A stretch of 64,000 nt of DNA from Streptomyces hundungensis (lineage in GTDB: Bacteria; Actinomycetota; Actinomycetes; Streptomycetales; Streptomycetaceae), in NCBI RefSeq assembly GCF_003627815.1, contig NZ_CP032698.1, forward strand, positions 4,712,001 through 4,776,000. Reading direction: 5' to 3'. Below are positions 35,484 through 44,179 of this stretch, in pieces. The notes below the pieces were generated by a model. That model was not told the DNA's origin and did not search any database. It was given only the letters and a program-made list of their open reading frames with translations. Position 1 is the first letter of the stretch. Every line of letters begins with the position of its first letter. The translations under genes were made by a program, and so were the position numbers.

Positions 35484-38400
35484 CACGGCCTCCTGCTGTC
35501 GGACACGACGTGGAATGGGATGCCCTCGGAGACGTCGCGAAGGCTTGTCATGGGCCGGTACTCGAGACCCAGGTAGTCGCCAGTCGCGCGGTACCCCCGG
35601 TTGTTCCCACCCGTGAGACCGGCGGAGGCGCCGGCGGAGCGGAGGCTCGCCAAGGCGTGCTCCACCATGTCCTCGAGGTCAGCGCGGAGTTCCTGCCCCT
35701 CCGGCCGTTCCGACTGGAAGACGGAGTGCAGCACCTCCAGCAGCTCGGTGAGCTGGACTCCTTCCAGACCCCCGCCCGAGGGGGTACGGAGGGCGGCCTG
35801 CATCTTCGAGAGGTCGTGCAGGTGGCCCGGTGCGTTACCTGCCCGCCACCAGTCGCGGTTCGCGATCTGGAGGAGTTGCCCCATCAGTATCCCTGGCAGG
35901 GTCTTGCGAACCGCGAACCTGCTCCAGCGATTGATGGCCACCGGTTCGACCATGCGGTCCAGGTACTCGTGGAATTTGCCGTGATAGCGGTAGTGCGATC
36001 TGTCCCTCTCCCTCACGGGGTTGAAGAGCATGAAGACGAGGCCGTGGTAGGCGCGGCCCACCCTCGACGACGCCTGGATGTACTCCGCCATGGAGCGGGG
36101 CATGCCGTTGAACAGCATCAGGTTCAACCGGTCCACGTCGACTCCGTGGCTGACCATGCTGGTGGCGACGACCATGCCCGTGTTGCCGTTGGTGCTTCCC
36201 AGGTCGTCGAGGACGCCGCGTACCTGGTCCAGGCGCGTTTCGCCCTTGAGCTCGGCCACCCTGAGATCCGGAAAGCCCTCCCTGCGCAGGGCCTCGTTGA
36301 CCTGGGTGTCCAGCGAGCGACGGATACGGCCGAAGTCGACCAGAGTGGTGGCGTACGTGAGGCTCGTCCGGTAAAGGTCGACGACTGTGCGGAGCTCGTC
36401 CTCCGGCCAACTAGCGAGGGCGGGGGGCAGATCCTCTCGCCGGTCGAGTTTCCACAGTGCCCGGTGGGCGGACGTCAGGATCCTGACCAGCGTCATCTCC
36501 GCTGTGCCGCGTGTCGGCATGACTCCGACGAAGCGACGAAGCGGGAGACTCCGGTCGAGGCGCCAGTAGAAGCTCTCGTCGAGGTTGGGCCCCGGCAGGG
36601 GCACCACCACTGACCGGAGACCGAAGAGGTGCTCGCTCTGTCGGTCCTCGCCCCGGATGGTGGCGGTTGTGGCGACGACCTTCATCCGAACCCCCCGACC
36701 GTCAGGACGTTGCCGGGACGACAGAGTGCGCTGCACCTCGGCCAAGAGGCCCTCGTAGTGGCCGGAGAAGGCTCCGAGCTCCTCGTTGACCATGTGGAGC
36801 TCGTCGATGATCTCCAGCGACGGGGAGGGGTCGTAGAGGGGCTCTCCCAAGGGTTCGAGTGGGGTCTTCGGGTGACCGGGCGCATGACGTTCGTGGCACT
36901 TACCACCCCGGCCGAAACCGTGGGGAGTGCACCAGCAGTCCACGTCTCCGAAGAGGGCGCCGAACTTGTCCGACAGCCCGATGTTCGCGAGCTTGTCCAG
37001 GGTTCCGACTACGACCGTCGGCAGGTACCGGTAGATCTCCGTGTCGACGACGAGGATCGGCAGGACCTTCCCGCACGCCTCGTTGATGCAGACGTGTTGG
37101 AGCCTGAGCCGCTGTGGATCAGGCGCCGGGATGCGTACTGACCGCTCACCGCAGTAAGGACAGTCATGGACGAGGCGGTACGCATGCCGTTCCTCCTCGC
37201 TTGAACGAAGGCGGTCGATCATGCGGTCTGCGATCAGCGAGTTGGGGGTGTTGCCGCCACCAGCGTAGAAGCCGATGAAGAACGGCCAGCCGGGGGCGCC
37301 ACCAACCTCCCTGAGCAGGTCAGCGTTCTCGCTGCGGACCGTCTCTGCGGCGGCGACCACGTCGAGCTGGCGTTGCGTCTGCTGCAAGGTCAGCAGCCGC
37401 AGCGGGAAGCGGCACCAGGCCGAGACCCCTACTGACTTACCCCTCGCACGGTCGTAGAACATGCAGACCAACACCAGGCCGAGATACGCCTCGGTCTTGC
37501 CGCCGCCGGTGGGGTACCAGACGACAGTCGCCGCCTCGGTCGGATCCACGTCGTGTTCGTCGCCCCAGAGGCCAGGTGTGAAGAGGTCCTCGGGGTGCTC
37601 CCGCCAGGCCAGGGAACTGAGCTGGCTGACGATGGCGACCAGTTGGAAGAGCCGCCACCCCCGGCTGGGCCGCTTTCGTCGCTTGTTGAGCTCCACCATG
37701 GACTCGTTGGCCAGCCGGAACGCCGTCAGGAGACGCCGGTCTTTGCGAAGCCAAGCGACACCGTCACGGAAGCGGGCGACCTCGAGGGCCGCGGCCCTTC
37801 GGTCTGCCTCCTTACGCTGGGCCAGCTCGGGCCTGTCCTGGAGGTCCTCGGTGCTCCAGGCAGGGGCCCCCAGGTACGCCTCCATCTCGTCAGCGAGCTC
37901 GTCGAGAACGGGAAGCGGGTCGGCCGAGAGTGTTGCGTAACTCCAGCGCTCATCGGTTCTGGCCACGGCCCGATGGGTGTCGTGCTGAGGAACGGGCACA
38001 CTGCGTACGGCCACGAGCTTGCCTTCGTGCCACCGGGGCTCGACACCGCAGTTGTTCGCGTACGCCCCGAGCTCTCCGGAGTAGCGGTAGGCGTCGGCAC
38101 CGAGGTCCATCACGATGGGGAGGAGATGGTCGCCCTGGATCTCCAGCTCTGCGCGAAACAGGGCGTTGTCCCTGGCCTCGTCGCGACGGGTACGGCCGGC
38201 GTTGCTGCCCCGTCCCTGGACGGTCACGACGGGGTCGGTGGCGAGGTTCTGCAGAGTGGCGGTCACGCGGAGTCGCCCGGACGCTACGAGCCTCGACGTG
38301 ATGACGACGTGCGCGGCGGGGGACGGCACCACGGGGTCGCCGCCGCCCACCTCCCGGGCCAGCCACTGTTCGAAGGCCACATCGTCTGCCATCGCGACAG

Positions 38401-38941
38401 GAGGAACCAGCCGCTCACGGCGGTCGTTCCCGACACGCCGGTCGATCCGAGGGTCTTGGAGTGCCACCTTCACGGCGTCCTGGAAGGCGCGCCGGAACTC
38501 GGCTTCCAAGGTCTGACGCAGGCCCGCCTCCTGCCCCAGAACGATGTCCACGGGACCGACGGTCACAGTCAGTCGCTTGAACAGAGGGGCCAGCCTGTAC
38601 GGTTCCTCGCGCTCGCCAGCCCACTCCAGTTGTTGTGATCGGGTCGGAAGCGCCGCGTAGTAGAACGATGCCCGTGCTTTGACGCTGATTGAGCTGGCAT
38701 TCCCAGCCTCGAACTCGAACCCGAGACTGTCCGGGGTTGTGCGGCCGTACCGCGGGGCGGCTCCGCCAGGTTCGACGGTGTGCGGGCCGAGGCTCTCCAT
38801 GAAGTACCGAGCACTTGGAGGCTCACCCAGGCAGACGTCCCCTTGGGCCTCGCCAGTCGCATCGCTGACCACCGCGTTGACCAAGTGGTCCACGAGGGCA
38901 GTCTGCTGGGTGACGCTCGGCTCGAACGGAGGGTTGGTCAC
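35483..38941 (-). CDS. drmA: DISARM helicase DrmA
   Basis: This 1152-aa superfamily II helicase has an N-terminal DISARM-specific region and Walker A VVWYPTGGGKTEAYLG near residue 475. A zinc-finger-like insertion (CPYCGERS and CINEACGK), the acidic box SLEIIDELHMVNEELG near 714, motif III VVATTATIRGED, and motif VI EYIQASSRVGRAYHGL near 959 follow. DrmA unwinds or threads incoming DNA in DISARM defence. I chose GTG 38941 with GGGGAGG upstream; the frame is open to 39007. It is the first gene of the leftward drmA-drmB-nuclease set. Confidence 0.9.
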   Translation of the reverse strand: MTNPPFEPSVTQQTALVDHLVNAVVSDATGEAQGDVCLGEPPSARYFMESLGPHTVEPGGAAPRYGRTTPDSLGFEFEAGNASSISVKARASFYYAALPTRSQQLEWAGEREEPYRLAPLFKRLTVTVGPVDIVLGQEAGLRQTLEAEFRRAFQDAVKVALQDPRIDRRVGNDRRERLVPPVAMADDVAFEQWLAREVGGGDPVVPSPAAHVVITSRLVASGRLRVTATLQNLATDPVVTVQGRGSNAGRTRRDEARDNALFRAELEIQGDHLLPIVMDLGADAYRYSGELGAYANNCGVEPRWHEGKLVAVRSVPVPQHDTHRAVARTDERWSYATLSADPLPVLDELADEMEAYLGAPAWSTEDLQDRPELAQRKEADRRAAALEVARFRDGVAWLRKDRRLLTAFRLANESMVELNKRRKRPSRGWRLFQLVAIVSQLSSLAWREHPEDLFTPGLWGDEHDVDPTEAATVVWYPTGGGKTEAYLGLVLVCMFYDRARGKSVGVSAWCRFPLRLLTLQQTQRQLDVVAAAETVRSENADLLREVGGAPGWPFFIGFYAGGGNTPNSLIADRMIDRLRSSEEERHAYRLVHDCPYCGERSVRIPAPDPQRLRLQHVCINEACGKVLPILVVDTEIYRYLPTVVVGTLDKLANIGLSDKFGALFGDVDCWCTPHGFGRGGKCHERHAPGHPKTPLEPLGEPLYDPSPSLEIIDELHMVNEELGAFSGHYEGLLAEVQRTLSSRQRPDGRGVRMKVVATTATIRGEDRQSEHLFGLRSVVVPLPGPNLDESFYWRLDRSLPLRRFVGVMPTRGTAEMTLVRILTSAHRALWKLDRREDLPPALASWPEDELRTVVDLYRTSLTYATTLVDFGRIRRSLDTQVNEALRREGFPDLRVAELKGETRLDQVRGVLDDLGSTNGNTGMVVATSMVSHGVDVDRLNLMLFNGMPRSMAEYIQASSRVGRAYHGLVFMLFNPVRERDRSHYRYHGKFHEYLDRMVEPVAINRWSRFAVRKTLPGILMGQLLQIANRDWWRAGNAPGHLHDLSKMQAALRTPSGGGLEGVQLTELLEVLHSVFQSERPEGQELRADLEDMVEHALASLRSAGASAGLTGGNNRGYRATGDYLGLEYRPMTSLRDVSEGIPFHVVSDSRRP

Positions 38942-39375
38942 GGCGCCTCCCCGTCGGATCCGGCAGGCTCTGCCAAGACCAGGGAAAGGGGGCGTGTCCC
39001 CGCACATGAGGGGAGAGATGAGAGCCGAGGCGGCTCACAAAGGCGTGCCAGTTGAGGCAGACATGCCGAACTGGCCCGCAGGACATAGATGTCCACGGGA
39101 TCTCCAGGCTCGCGAGTCAGAAGCCGCTATGGCACGACGCCATAGCCGGACACCTTCTGCTGCTTCGAGTCACAGCAGCATCGAACGCATCTCGGCGAAG
39201 TCGCAAGCAGATACCTAGAGTTGATCGAATTTGTCTGGATCCAGTCTGTTGGTGCCTTGATCTGACGTTCACCGGTTGTGGCTCTGCCGAACGTGGCCGC
39301 GAAGTCGGGCAGCGAAATCAGACGGGGTCCTCTGCGGCGGTGCCTACGCGCCAGCCCTTCCGGCATGATTAGCGC
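38942..39375. promoter_or_regulatory. Divergent promoter region of drmA and the HNH gene
   Basis: These 434 bases separate leftward drmA and the rightward HNH gene. No gene is convincing. The middle is lower in GC than its surroundings, fitting divergent promoters. I find no strong inverted repeat. Confidence 0.5.
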
Positions 39376-40386
39376 ATGATTCCCGAGGTCGAGACAGAGG
39401 TCGGCCGTGACGAACTGGGCGATCTGCGCACTGACTTGGACACTGACGAGGTGGTCACCGCGTGGCTGATGCTGGCGCTGGGGAAGGGCCGGGAGCACGC
39501 CGGGAACGACGGCTATGACGACAGTGCATCTCAGCACTACAGCTGGGACGACACCGTTCAGAATCATGCCCGCGTCTCGGTGGGAGACGTCATAGCCCTG
39601 TGGGACAGGAAGGAGCTCATCGGCGTCTCGGTGATAGAGGCCATCGACATCGCTTCTGCCGAGAAGACGCTGTACTCCTGTCCCCAGTGCGGCAGGGCCG
39701 ACATCAAGCGGCGTCAGCGGGAGAAGCCGGCCTACCGCTGTGGTAAGTGCGGACATCTTTTCCCCACCCCGCGCCAGAAGATCAAGTCGGTGACTACCTA
39801 CCGGTCTGTGCATGGCAGGAGATGGATGAACGGGCGCGGTCTCCTCTCGGGCTCCGAGCTTCGGGCCCTCTGCGATTCTCCGAAGTCGCAGCTGAGTATG
39901 CGCCCTGCGCGATGGGAGCGGCTACGGCAGGCACTTCTCGACGCCACTGGTCAGGCCAGCACCGTCAAGGACATAGCCGCAGCCGCTCGCCTGGCCGTAG
40001 CAGGGGGTCACAGGGAGTCGGTCGTGCGGACGCGCGTTGGTCAAGAGGCTTTCCGAGCGCGGTTGCTGCGAGAGCAGGGCGAAGTCTGCGCCTTCACGGG
40101 GCCCACGCCGGCTGACGCCCTGGAAGCGGCTCATCTCTACAGCTACGCCGAGAGTGGCGAGCACCACGAGTACGGCGGACTGCTCCTGCGCCGTGACATC
40201 CACAGGCTCTTCGACCTCGGCCACATCGCGGTGGACTTGGCCTCCGGGACCCTCGACGTGATCCCGAGCCTTCATGGCTATCCGTGCTACGCGCAGCTGC
40301 ACGGCCAGCCTGTGGCGGTGCAGCTGCGACCTGAACATCGGGTCTGGCTTGATGCGCATTGGCTCGGTAAGCGCCCGCACGCTTAA
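39376..40386 (+). CDS. Zinc-ribbon HNH endonuclease with PUA/EVE-like N-terminus
   Basis: This is a 336-aa protein in three parts. Residues 25-95 resemble a small beta-barrel reader domain (NHARVSVGDVIALWDRKELI), possibly PUA/EVE-like; this is weak. Residues 102-125 form a zinc ribbon (CPQC and CGKC). Residues 238-285 form an HNH_2 nuclease (CAFTGPTPADALEAAHLYSY, then RRDIHRLFD). The usual Asn before GLLLR is Gly here. It faces away from drmA and shares its promoter region. It is probably a second effector nuclease, perhaps reading modified bases. Confidence 0.82.
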   Translation: MIPEVETEVGRDELGDLRTDLDTDEVVTAWLMLALGKGREHAGNDGYDDSASQHYSWDDTVQNHARVSVGDVIALWDRKELIGVSVIEAIDIASAEKTLYSCPQCGRADIKRRQREKPAYRCGKCGHLFPTPRQKIKSVTTYRSVHGRRWMNGRGLLSGSELRALCDSPKSQLSMRPARWERLRQALLDATGQASTVKDIAAAARLAVAGGHRESVVRTRVGQEAFRARLLREQGEVCAFTGPTPADALEAAHLYSYAESGEHHEYGGLLLRRDIHRLFDLGHIAVDLASGTLDVIPSLHGYPCYAQLHGQPVAVQLRPEHRVWLDAHWLGKRPHA

Positions 40387-40417
40387 CAGCGTCGGTGGTG
40401 GAAACGGCCGGGACGGT

Positions 40418-40648
40418 CTACCTAACGCTGGTGCGCTTCCTCCGGGTCCGGGCCAGCCAGGCCCAGCGGGTGAGGGCACCGACGACGAGGGAGACGAGGA
40501 TGGCACCCCAGTCGATGACGTGGGGGAGGCCAGGGAAGAAGGCGAAGAACGCGAGCGAGGCGGCGGCGCCGATGGCGAAGGCGATGATGCCGGCGCGGCG
40601 GTGCTTCGCTTCCTGGACGGGGTCCTGGGACGAGGTCTCGGGGGTCAT
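40418..40648 (-). CDS. Small membrane protein, 76 aa
   Basis: A hydrophilic start (MTPETSSQDPVQEAKHRRAG) is followed by two membrane segments, IIAFAIGAAASLAFFAFFPG and WGAILVSLVVGALTRWAWLA, and a basic tail. It is a typical short Streptomyces membrane protein. I chose ATG 40648; upstream codons to 40705 overlap the next gene. Function unknown. Confidence 0.7.
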   Translation of the reverse strand: MTPETSSQDPVQEAKHRRAGIIAFAIGAAASLAFFAFFPGLPHVIDWGAILVSLVVGALTRWAWLARTRRKRTSVR

Positions 40649-40655
40649 GTGCGGC

Positions 40656-41120
40656 TCACTTGGTGATGTGGTGGCACTGGCTGACTCGCCGCACACCGTT
40701 GACATAGAGGTGAGCGCATGCCTTGCCGTAGTGGGGGAGTTTCTGCGGGGCGTTGTTGCGCATCGGGTCGATCTTGCACTCGGTGTGGGTCCTGCCCCTG
40801 GAGGTGCGGTACGTCCTGTTGTTGGTGTCCGCGTAGGTGAAGTCGATGCGCCAGTTGCAGAAGCCGCTGTTCAGAGCGCCGACGAAGCCGCAGTCCACGC
40901 CGGCGTTCTGATAGGTGATGCTCTTGCCGTCGCCGCGGATGATGTGGGTGAACGCGCAGCCTGTCGGGATCTTCATGGTGACACCTCCGACTTGGTAGTC
41001 GAAGGTGGCAACGGGAGTGGTGCCGATGGCGGTGGCATGTGCGGCTGATGGAGGTAAGAGGGCAAGTGCCGCCATCGTAAGAAGAGTTGCGATGGTTCGG
41101 GCTGTGAAGCGCATGGCCAT
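40656..41120 (-). CDS. Secreted protein with Cys-rich domain, 154 aa
   Basis: The signal peptide is MAMRFTARTIATLLTMAALA ending near PPSAAHA, so the protein is exported. The mature part has six cysteines (IPTGCAFTHIIR, AGVDCGFVGALNSGFCNWRI, THTECKIDP, GKACAHLY, VSQCHHITK), probably disulphide-linked. ATG 41120 has GGGAGC upstream. It precedes the small membrane protein by seven bases, so they form one transcript. No family recognised. Confidence 0.75.
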   Translation of the reverse strand: MAMRFTARTIATLLTMAALALLPPSAAHATAIGTTPVATFDYQVGGVTMKIPTGCAFTHIIRGDGKSITYQNAGVDCGFVGALNSGFCNWRIDFTYADTNNRTYRTSRGRTHTECKIDPMRNNAPQKLPHYGKACAHLYVNGVRRVSQCHHITK

Positions 41121-41398
41121 GAGCGGCTCCCTTTTCGGTGGAGTGTGTGCCGAGATCGGGAACTCCAGGCGCTGACTCAAGGTTCTGCGTCGAAGAACAG
41201 ACCACTACGATGAGTGATCAGCAGATTGGTGGGCTGACCAGCTGCGTTCATCTGCTCCGGCGCCGACTCCGTGCGTGAGCGGACACGGCGGCACACGCTG
41301 GACGCGACGTCACAGGTCGCAGCCCGACGAGTCCTTTGACCAGGCAAGACAGGATCCGGTGTGCCACCGCGGCACCATCCGTCACGATCTTGCAGGCC

Positions 41399-41440
41399 CT
41401 CGTAATGCGTAGGTCTCGGGTTCGAATCCCGAAGGCGGCT
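41399..41440 (+). pseudogene. tRNA-Thr(CGT) 3' half: attachment-site remnant
   Basis: The sequence from the anticodon loop CTCGTAA (41399-41405, anticodon CGT) runs through the stem TGCGT and the T-arm TCGGG-TTCGAAT-CCCGA (41416-41432) to the acceptor strand AGGCGGC and discriminator T (41440). The matching 5' half (ACGCA stem, D-arm, GCCGCCT) is absent from upstream DNA. A tRNA 3' half on its own next to accessory DNA is the usual trace of integration into a tRNA gene. It marks the probable right end of the element whose integrase lies at 1-516. Confidence 0.82.
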
Positions 41441-41446
41441 CTGTGG

Positions 41447-41483
41447 AAGCCCCAGGACTCACTCGCCGTGACCTGGGGCTTTT
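41447..41483 (+). terminator. tRNA terminator hairpin
   Basis: AAGCCCCAGG (41447-41456) pairs with CCTGGGGCTT (41472-41481) and is followed by T residues. It is the normal terminator of the former tRNA-Thr gene and supports this side being original chromosome. Confidence 0.85.
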
Positions 41484-41581
41484 GCTTGTGCGTTTGCTGG
41501 AGGTGCGGGCTGCGCGGTGCGCCCCCTGCCGTCTGCGGGCCGTGGTCTTGGCCAGCGGGCTGGGGGCGTCGAGGGTGGGGC

Positions 41582-41911
41582 TCAGGGGGTCAGGATTTCG
41601 CACTCCTTGATGACCAGGACCGTTCCGTCCTCGCTGAAGACCCGGCACTCTCCCTTGACGGTGACGGGGACGCCCAGGGGGACGCTGCGCACGATGCGGA
41701 ACGACTCCTTGATCCGGTGGTCGAACGGCAGCACGAAGATGGCGAGGTGGGGGCCTCCGGGGACGTCTGACACGTCCACCACCGGCGTACCGTACTGGCT
41801 TTCGCCCGTGCGGATGGAGACTCCTTCAAGGGTGAGGTACTTCCCGTAGTAGGCGCGCTCGGCGGCGGCGCGGTCCGCGGTGAATTCGTCGTGGAGGTCT
41901 CGGATTTTCAT
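41582..41911 (-). CDS. OB-fold (tRNA_anti-like) protein, 109 aa
   Basis: This small all-beta protein, MKIRDLHDEFTADRAAAERA then YYGKYLTLEGVSIR and VTVKGECRVFSEDGTVLVIK, matches the layout of OB-fold tRNA_anti-like proteins. There is no signal peptide. The start ATG 41911 is preceded by a weak GGCGG. Its role is unknown. The frame is open to 41980 with Thr/Arg/Pro repeats that I take as noncoding. Confidence 0.7.
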   Translation of the reverse strand: MKIRDLHDEFTADRAAAERAYYGKYLTLEGVSIRTGESQYGTPVVDVSDVPGGPHLAIFVLPFDHRIKESFRIVRSVPLGVPVTVKGECRVFSEDGTVLVIKECEILTP

Positions 41912-41981
41912 GGGGTGCCGCCTTCTCTGGGGTCGGGTGGGCCTGGTGGGCCTGGTGGTTCTGGTGGTCCGGACAGCCAAA

Positions 41982-42009
41982 ACGGCCCGCCGACAAGATG
42001 ACGGGCCGT
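41982..42009 (-). terminator. Terminator of the NAD(P)H oxidoreductase gene
   Basis: ACGGCCCG (41982-41989) and CGGGCCGT (42002-42009) form a hairpin, and on the minus strand it is followed by TTTTGG. It ends the gene at 42071-42637. Confidence 0.7.
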
Positions 42010-42070
42010 GATGGGGATCGAGGATCGAAGGCAGTCGTGAAGACTCGACGTATTCACGAGTGGTCGAGGG

Positions 42071-42637
42071 TCAGCCGACCGGCGTCTCGCTGTTCGCGAG
42101 GAGCCTGCGGTATTCCTTGGCGTCCAGGGCGAGGGTCTCGTCCGACGTCTCGAAGATCATGCCGTAGACGGCGTGGAAACCCTGGTAGTCGAGCTGGCAG
42201 AACGCCAGCGTCTGAGTGACCGGGGCGAGGTACTCGTCGAGGGGCCGACGGGCGGCGCCGTCCGTGGCGTAGGTCTCCAGGGTGCTGCCGACCGTCACGG
42301 CGAGCCAGGCCTTCTTGCCGCTCAGCGCGGAGGGGGAACCGTCGAAGGTGAAGGCGAACCCGTGAATCAGTACCGCGTCGAACCACGTCTTGAGCATCGA
42401 GGTCACGTTGTACCAGTAGACCGGGAACTGGAGGACGATGGTGTCGTGCTCGCGCAGCAGCTGGTGCTCGCGTTCGACGTCGATCTTGCCGTCGGGGTAC
42501 GTCGCGTAGAGGTCGTGGACGGTGACGTTGTCCAAGTCCTTGATCTCGGCCAGCCGGTTGGCGTTGGCACGGGATTCCGTGAGGTTCGGGTGGGCGACAA
42601 TGACGAGGGTGCGATTGGTGGTCACTGGCTTTTCCAT
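42071..42637 (-). CDS. NAD(P)H:quinone oxidoreductase, flavodoxin fold
   Basis: This 188-aa enzyme has the flavodoxin-like start TLVIVAHPNLTESRANANRL, the FMN/quinone region VLQFPVYWYNVTSMLKTWFD and GKKAWLAVTVGSTLETYA, typical of the NQO1/MdaB/KefF family. It reduces quinones by two electrons using FAD or FMN and NAD(P)H. The start is ATG 42637 with GAGA before it; GTG 42622 is the alternative. It stands alone with its own terminator. It is probably a general detoxification enzyme and not part of the phenazine cluster. Confidence 0.87.
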   Translation of the reverse strand: MEKPVTTNRTLVIVAHPNLTESRANANRLAEIKDLDNVTVHDLYATYPDGKIDVEREHQLLREHDTIVLQFPVYWYNVTSMLKTWFDAVLIHGFAFTFDGSPSALSGKKAWLAVTVGSTLETYATDGAARRPLDEYLAPVTQTLAFCQLDYQGFHAVYGMIFETSDETLALDAKEYRRLLANSETPVG

Positions 42638-42910
42638 CTCTCGTGTAGGACGCGAACCCGTGTGCGTCCCTGGCTGTCCATGGTGGCGAGCAGGTCCGCC
42701 GTGGCCGCGGTCATGCGCTCTTCTCGAGCCCTTTGAAGGGTGGTCGCTTCCGGAACGAGCGGCTGCTCGTCTTAGTAAAAGCGGTGGTTGGACCGAGCGG
42801 TGTTTGTCACGCGATATTGACGGACTCGTTCCATCGGAGGCCGTCCGCGTGGGGGATATTCACGCTCAACCCCCACGCTCTGCCCCGGAGTTGCCTCCGA
42901 GGTCACTGCC

Positions 42911-43783
42911 TCAGCGCTCGGCGATCTGCCCGATGGTGTCGAGTTCGACGACCGCCTCGTCGGGCAGGCGCAGCTCGGCCGCGGCGATGTTCTCCCGCAG
43001 ATGGGCCACGCTGGAGGTGCCCGGGATCAGCACCATCGACGGTGAGCGCTGGAGCAGCCAGGCGAGCGCCACCTGCTGTTCGGTGGCGCCCAGGCGGTGG
43101 GCGACGTCGCGCAGGATCCGTGACCGCAGCGGGCTGAATCCGCCGCCGAGGGGGAAGAACGCGGCGTAGGCGATGCCTTCCTCGGCGCAGCGGTCGACGA
43201 GGTCGTCGTCGGCGCGGTCGGCCAGGTTGTACTGGTTCTGCACGGTGACCACGGGGGCGATGGCCTGGGCCTGGGTGAGTTGGGATTCGGTGATCCCGCT
43301 GAGGCCGAGGTGACGGATCAGGCCCTGCTCCCGCAGGTCGGCCAAGGCGCCGAACGGCTCGGCGACAGAGGATGCGTCACCGCCGAAGGAGGCCGTACGC
43401 AGGTTGACCACGTCCAGGGTTTCCAGGCCGAGGTGCTGGAGGTTCTCGTGGACCTGGGCCTTGAGGTCGGCGGGGTCCAGGGAGGTGATCCAGCCGCCGC
43501 CGGCGCTGCGGCGGACACCGACCTTGGTGACGATGTGCAGGTCGGCCGGGTAGGGGTGCAGGGCCTCCCTGATCAGCTCGTTGACGACGACCGGTCCGTA
43601 GAAGTCGCTGGTGTCGATGTGGGTGACGCCGAGCTCGACCGCCGCGCGCAGCACGCCGATCGCCTCGGCGCGGTCCTTGGGCGGTCCGTAGACACCGGGA
43701 CCGGTCAGCTGCATCGCGCCATATCCCATGCGGCTGATGCGCAGGTCGTCGGCGAGGGTCAACGTCTGTAGGGGGCTGGTCAT
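42911..43783 (-). CDS. Aldo/keto reductase
   Basis: This 290-aa protein has the AKR fold with motif GVTHIDTSDFYGPVVVNELI (catalytic Asp and Tyr), lysine in LHIVTKVGVR, and the C-terminal cofactor loop SPSMVLIPGTSSVAHLRENI. It reduces carbonyls with NADPH. I chose ATG 43783; the long frame to 44071 overlaps a GC-rich spacer. Its neighbours are not clearly linked; it may be stand-alone. A role in the nearby phenazine cluster cannot be shown. Confidence 0.88.
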   Translation of the reverse strand: MTSPLQTLTLADDLRISRMGYGAMQLTGPGVYGPPKDRAEAIGVLRAAVELGVTHIDTSDFYGPVVVNELIREALHPYPADLHIVTKVGVRRSAGGGWITSLDPADLKAQVHENLQHLGLETLDVVNLRTASFGGDASSVAEPFGALADLREQGLIRHLGLSGITESQLTQAQAIAPVVTVQNQYNLADRADDDLVDRCAEEGIAYAAFFPLGGGFSPLRSRILRDVAHRLGATEQQVALAWLLQRSPSMVLIPGTSSVAHLRENIAAAELRLPDEAVVELDTIGQIAER

Positions 43784-44179
43784 CAGAAGCCTCTCGGGTC
43801 TGTTCGCGGCGTCGTTGCGGATCGCCCGGCGCGCGTCCAGGGGTAAGTTTCGATGGGTGCGGCGGTGGTGGCAGGGTACGGCCGGGCGGCCGGGCACGCG
43901 CACCTCAACCCAGCCAACTCGTGGCAGGCGAGCGGGACTTGACAGCCCGGGTGCCGTGAGGTGAGCCTTCGACCCCGGGCCCGTTGCGAAGTCCGGCGCC
44001 GACGTCTGCGCGGCGCCCGCACCACTTCGTACGCCGCTACGTACAGGCCTCCGCAACCGCCCGGCGCCCACCGGACCCGCCCGACCGGCGCCCGCGGTGG
44101 CCCCCTAAAAGCCCCCTAAAAGGGGGCTCCGTCACGGCCGCGCCCCGACCTCCTCAACCGGCGTGCGCAGAGCGGCGGA
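43784..44179. other. Spacer at the left edge of the phenazine-side gene pair
   Basis: No gene is supported in these 396 bases. They are very GC-rich and contain the terminator at 44110-44128. The promoter of the aldo/keto reductase should lie near 43790-43900. Confidence 0.5.
44110..44128 (-). terminator. Hairpin terminator after the 370-aa gene
   Basis: AGCCCCC (44110-44116) pairs with GGGGGCT (44122-44128) around TAAAA, just left of the gene ending at 44180 on the minus strand. The preceding repeat CCCCCTAAAA is partly duplicated. Confidence 0.65.

Noticed and set aside
41399..41440. A complete tRNA-Thr gene
   Set aside because: The sequence upstream of the anticodon loop cannot form the anticodon stem, D-arm or acceptor 5' strand. 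Only the 3' half is present.
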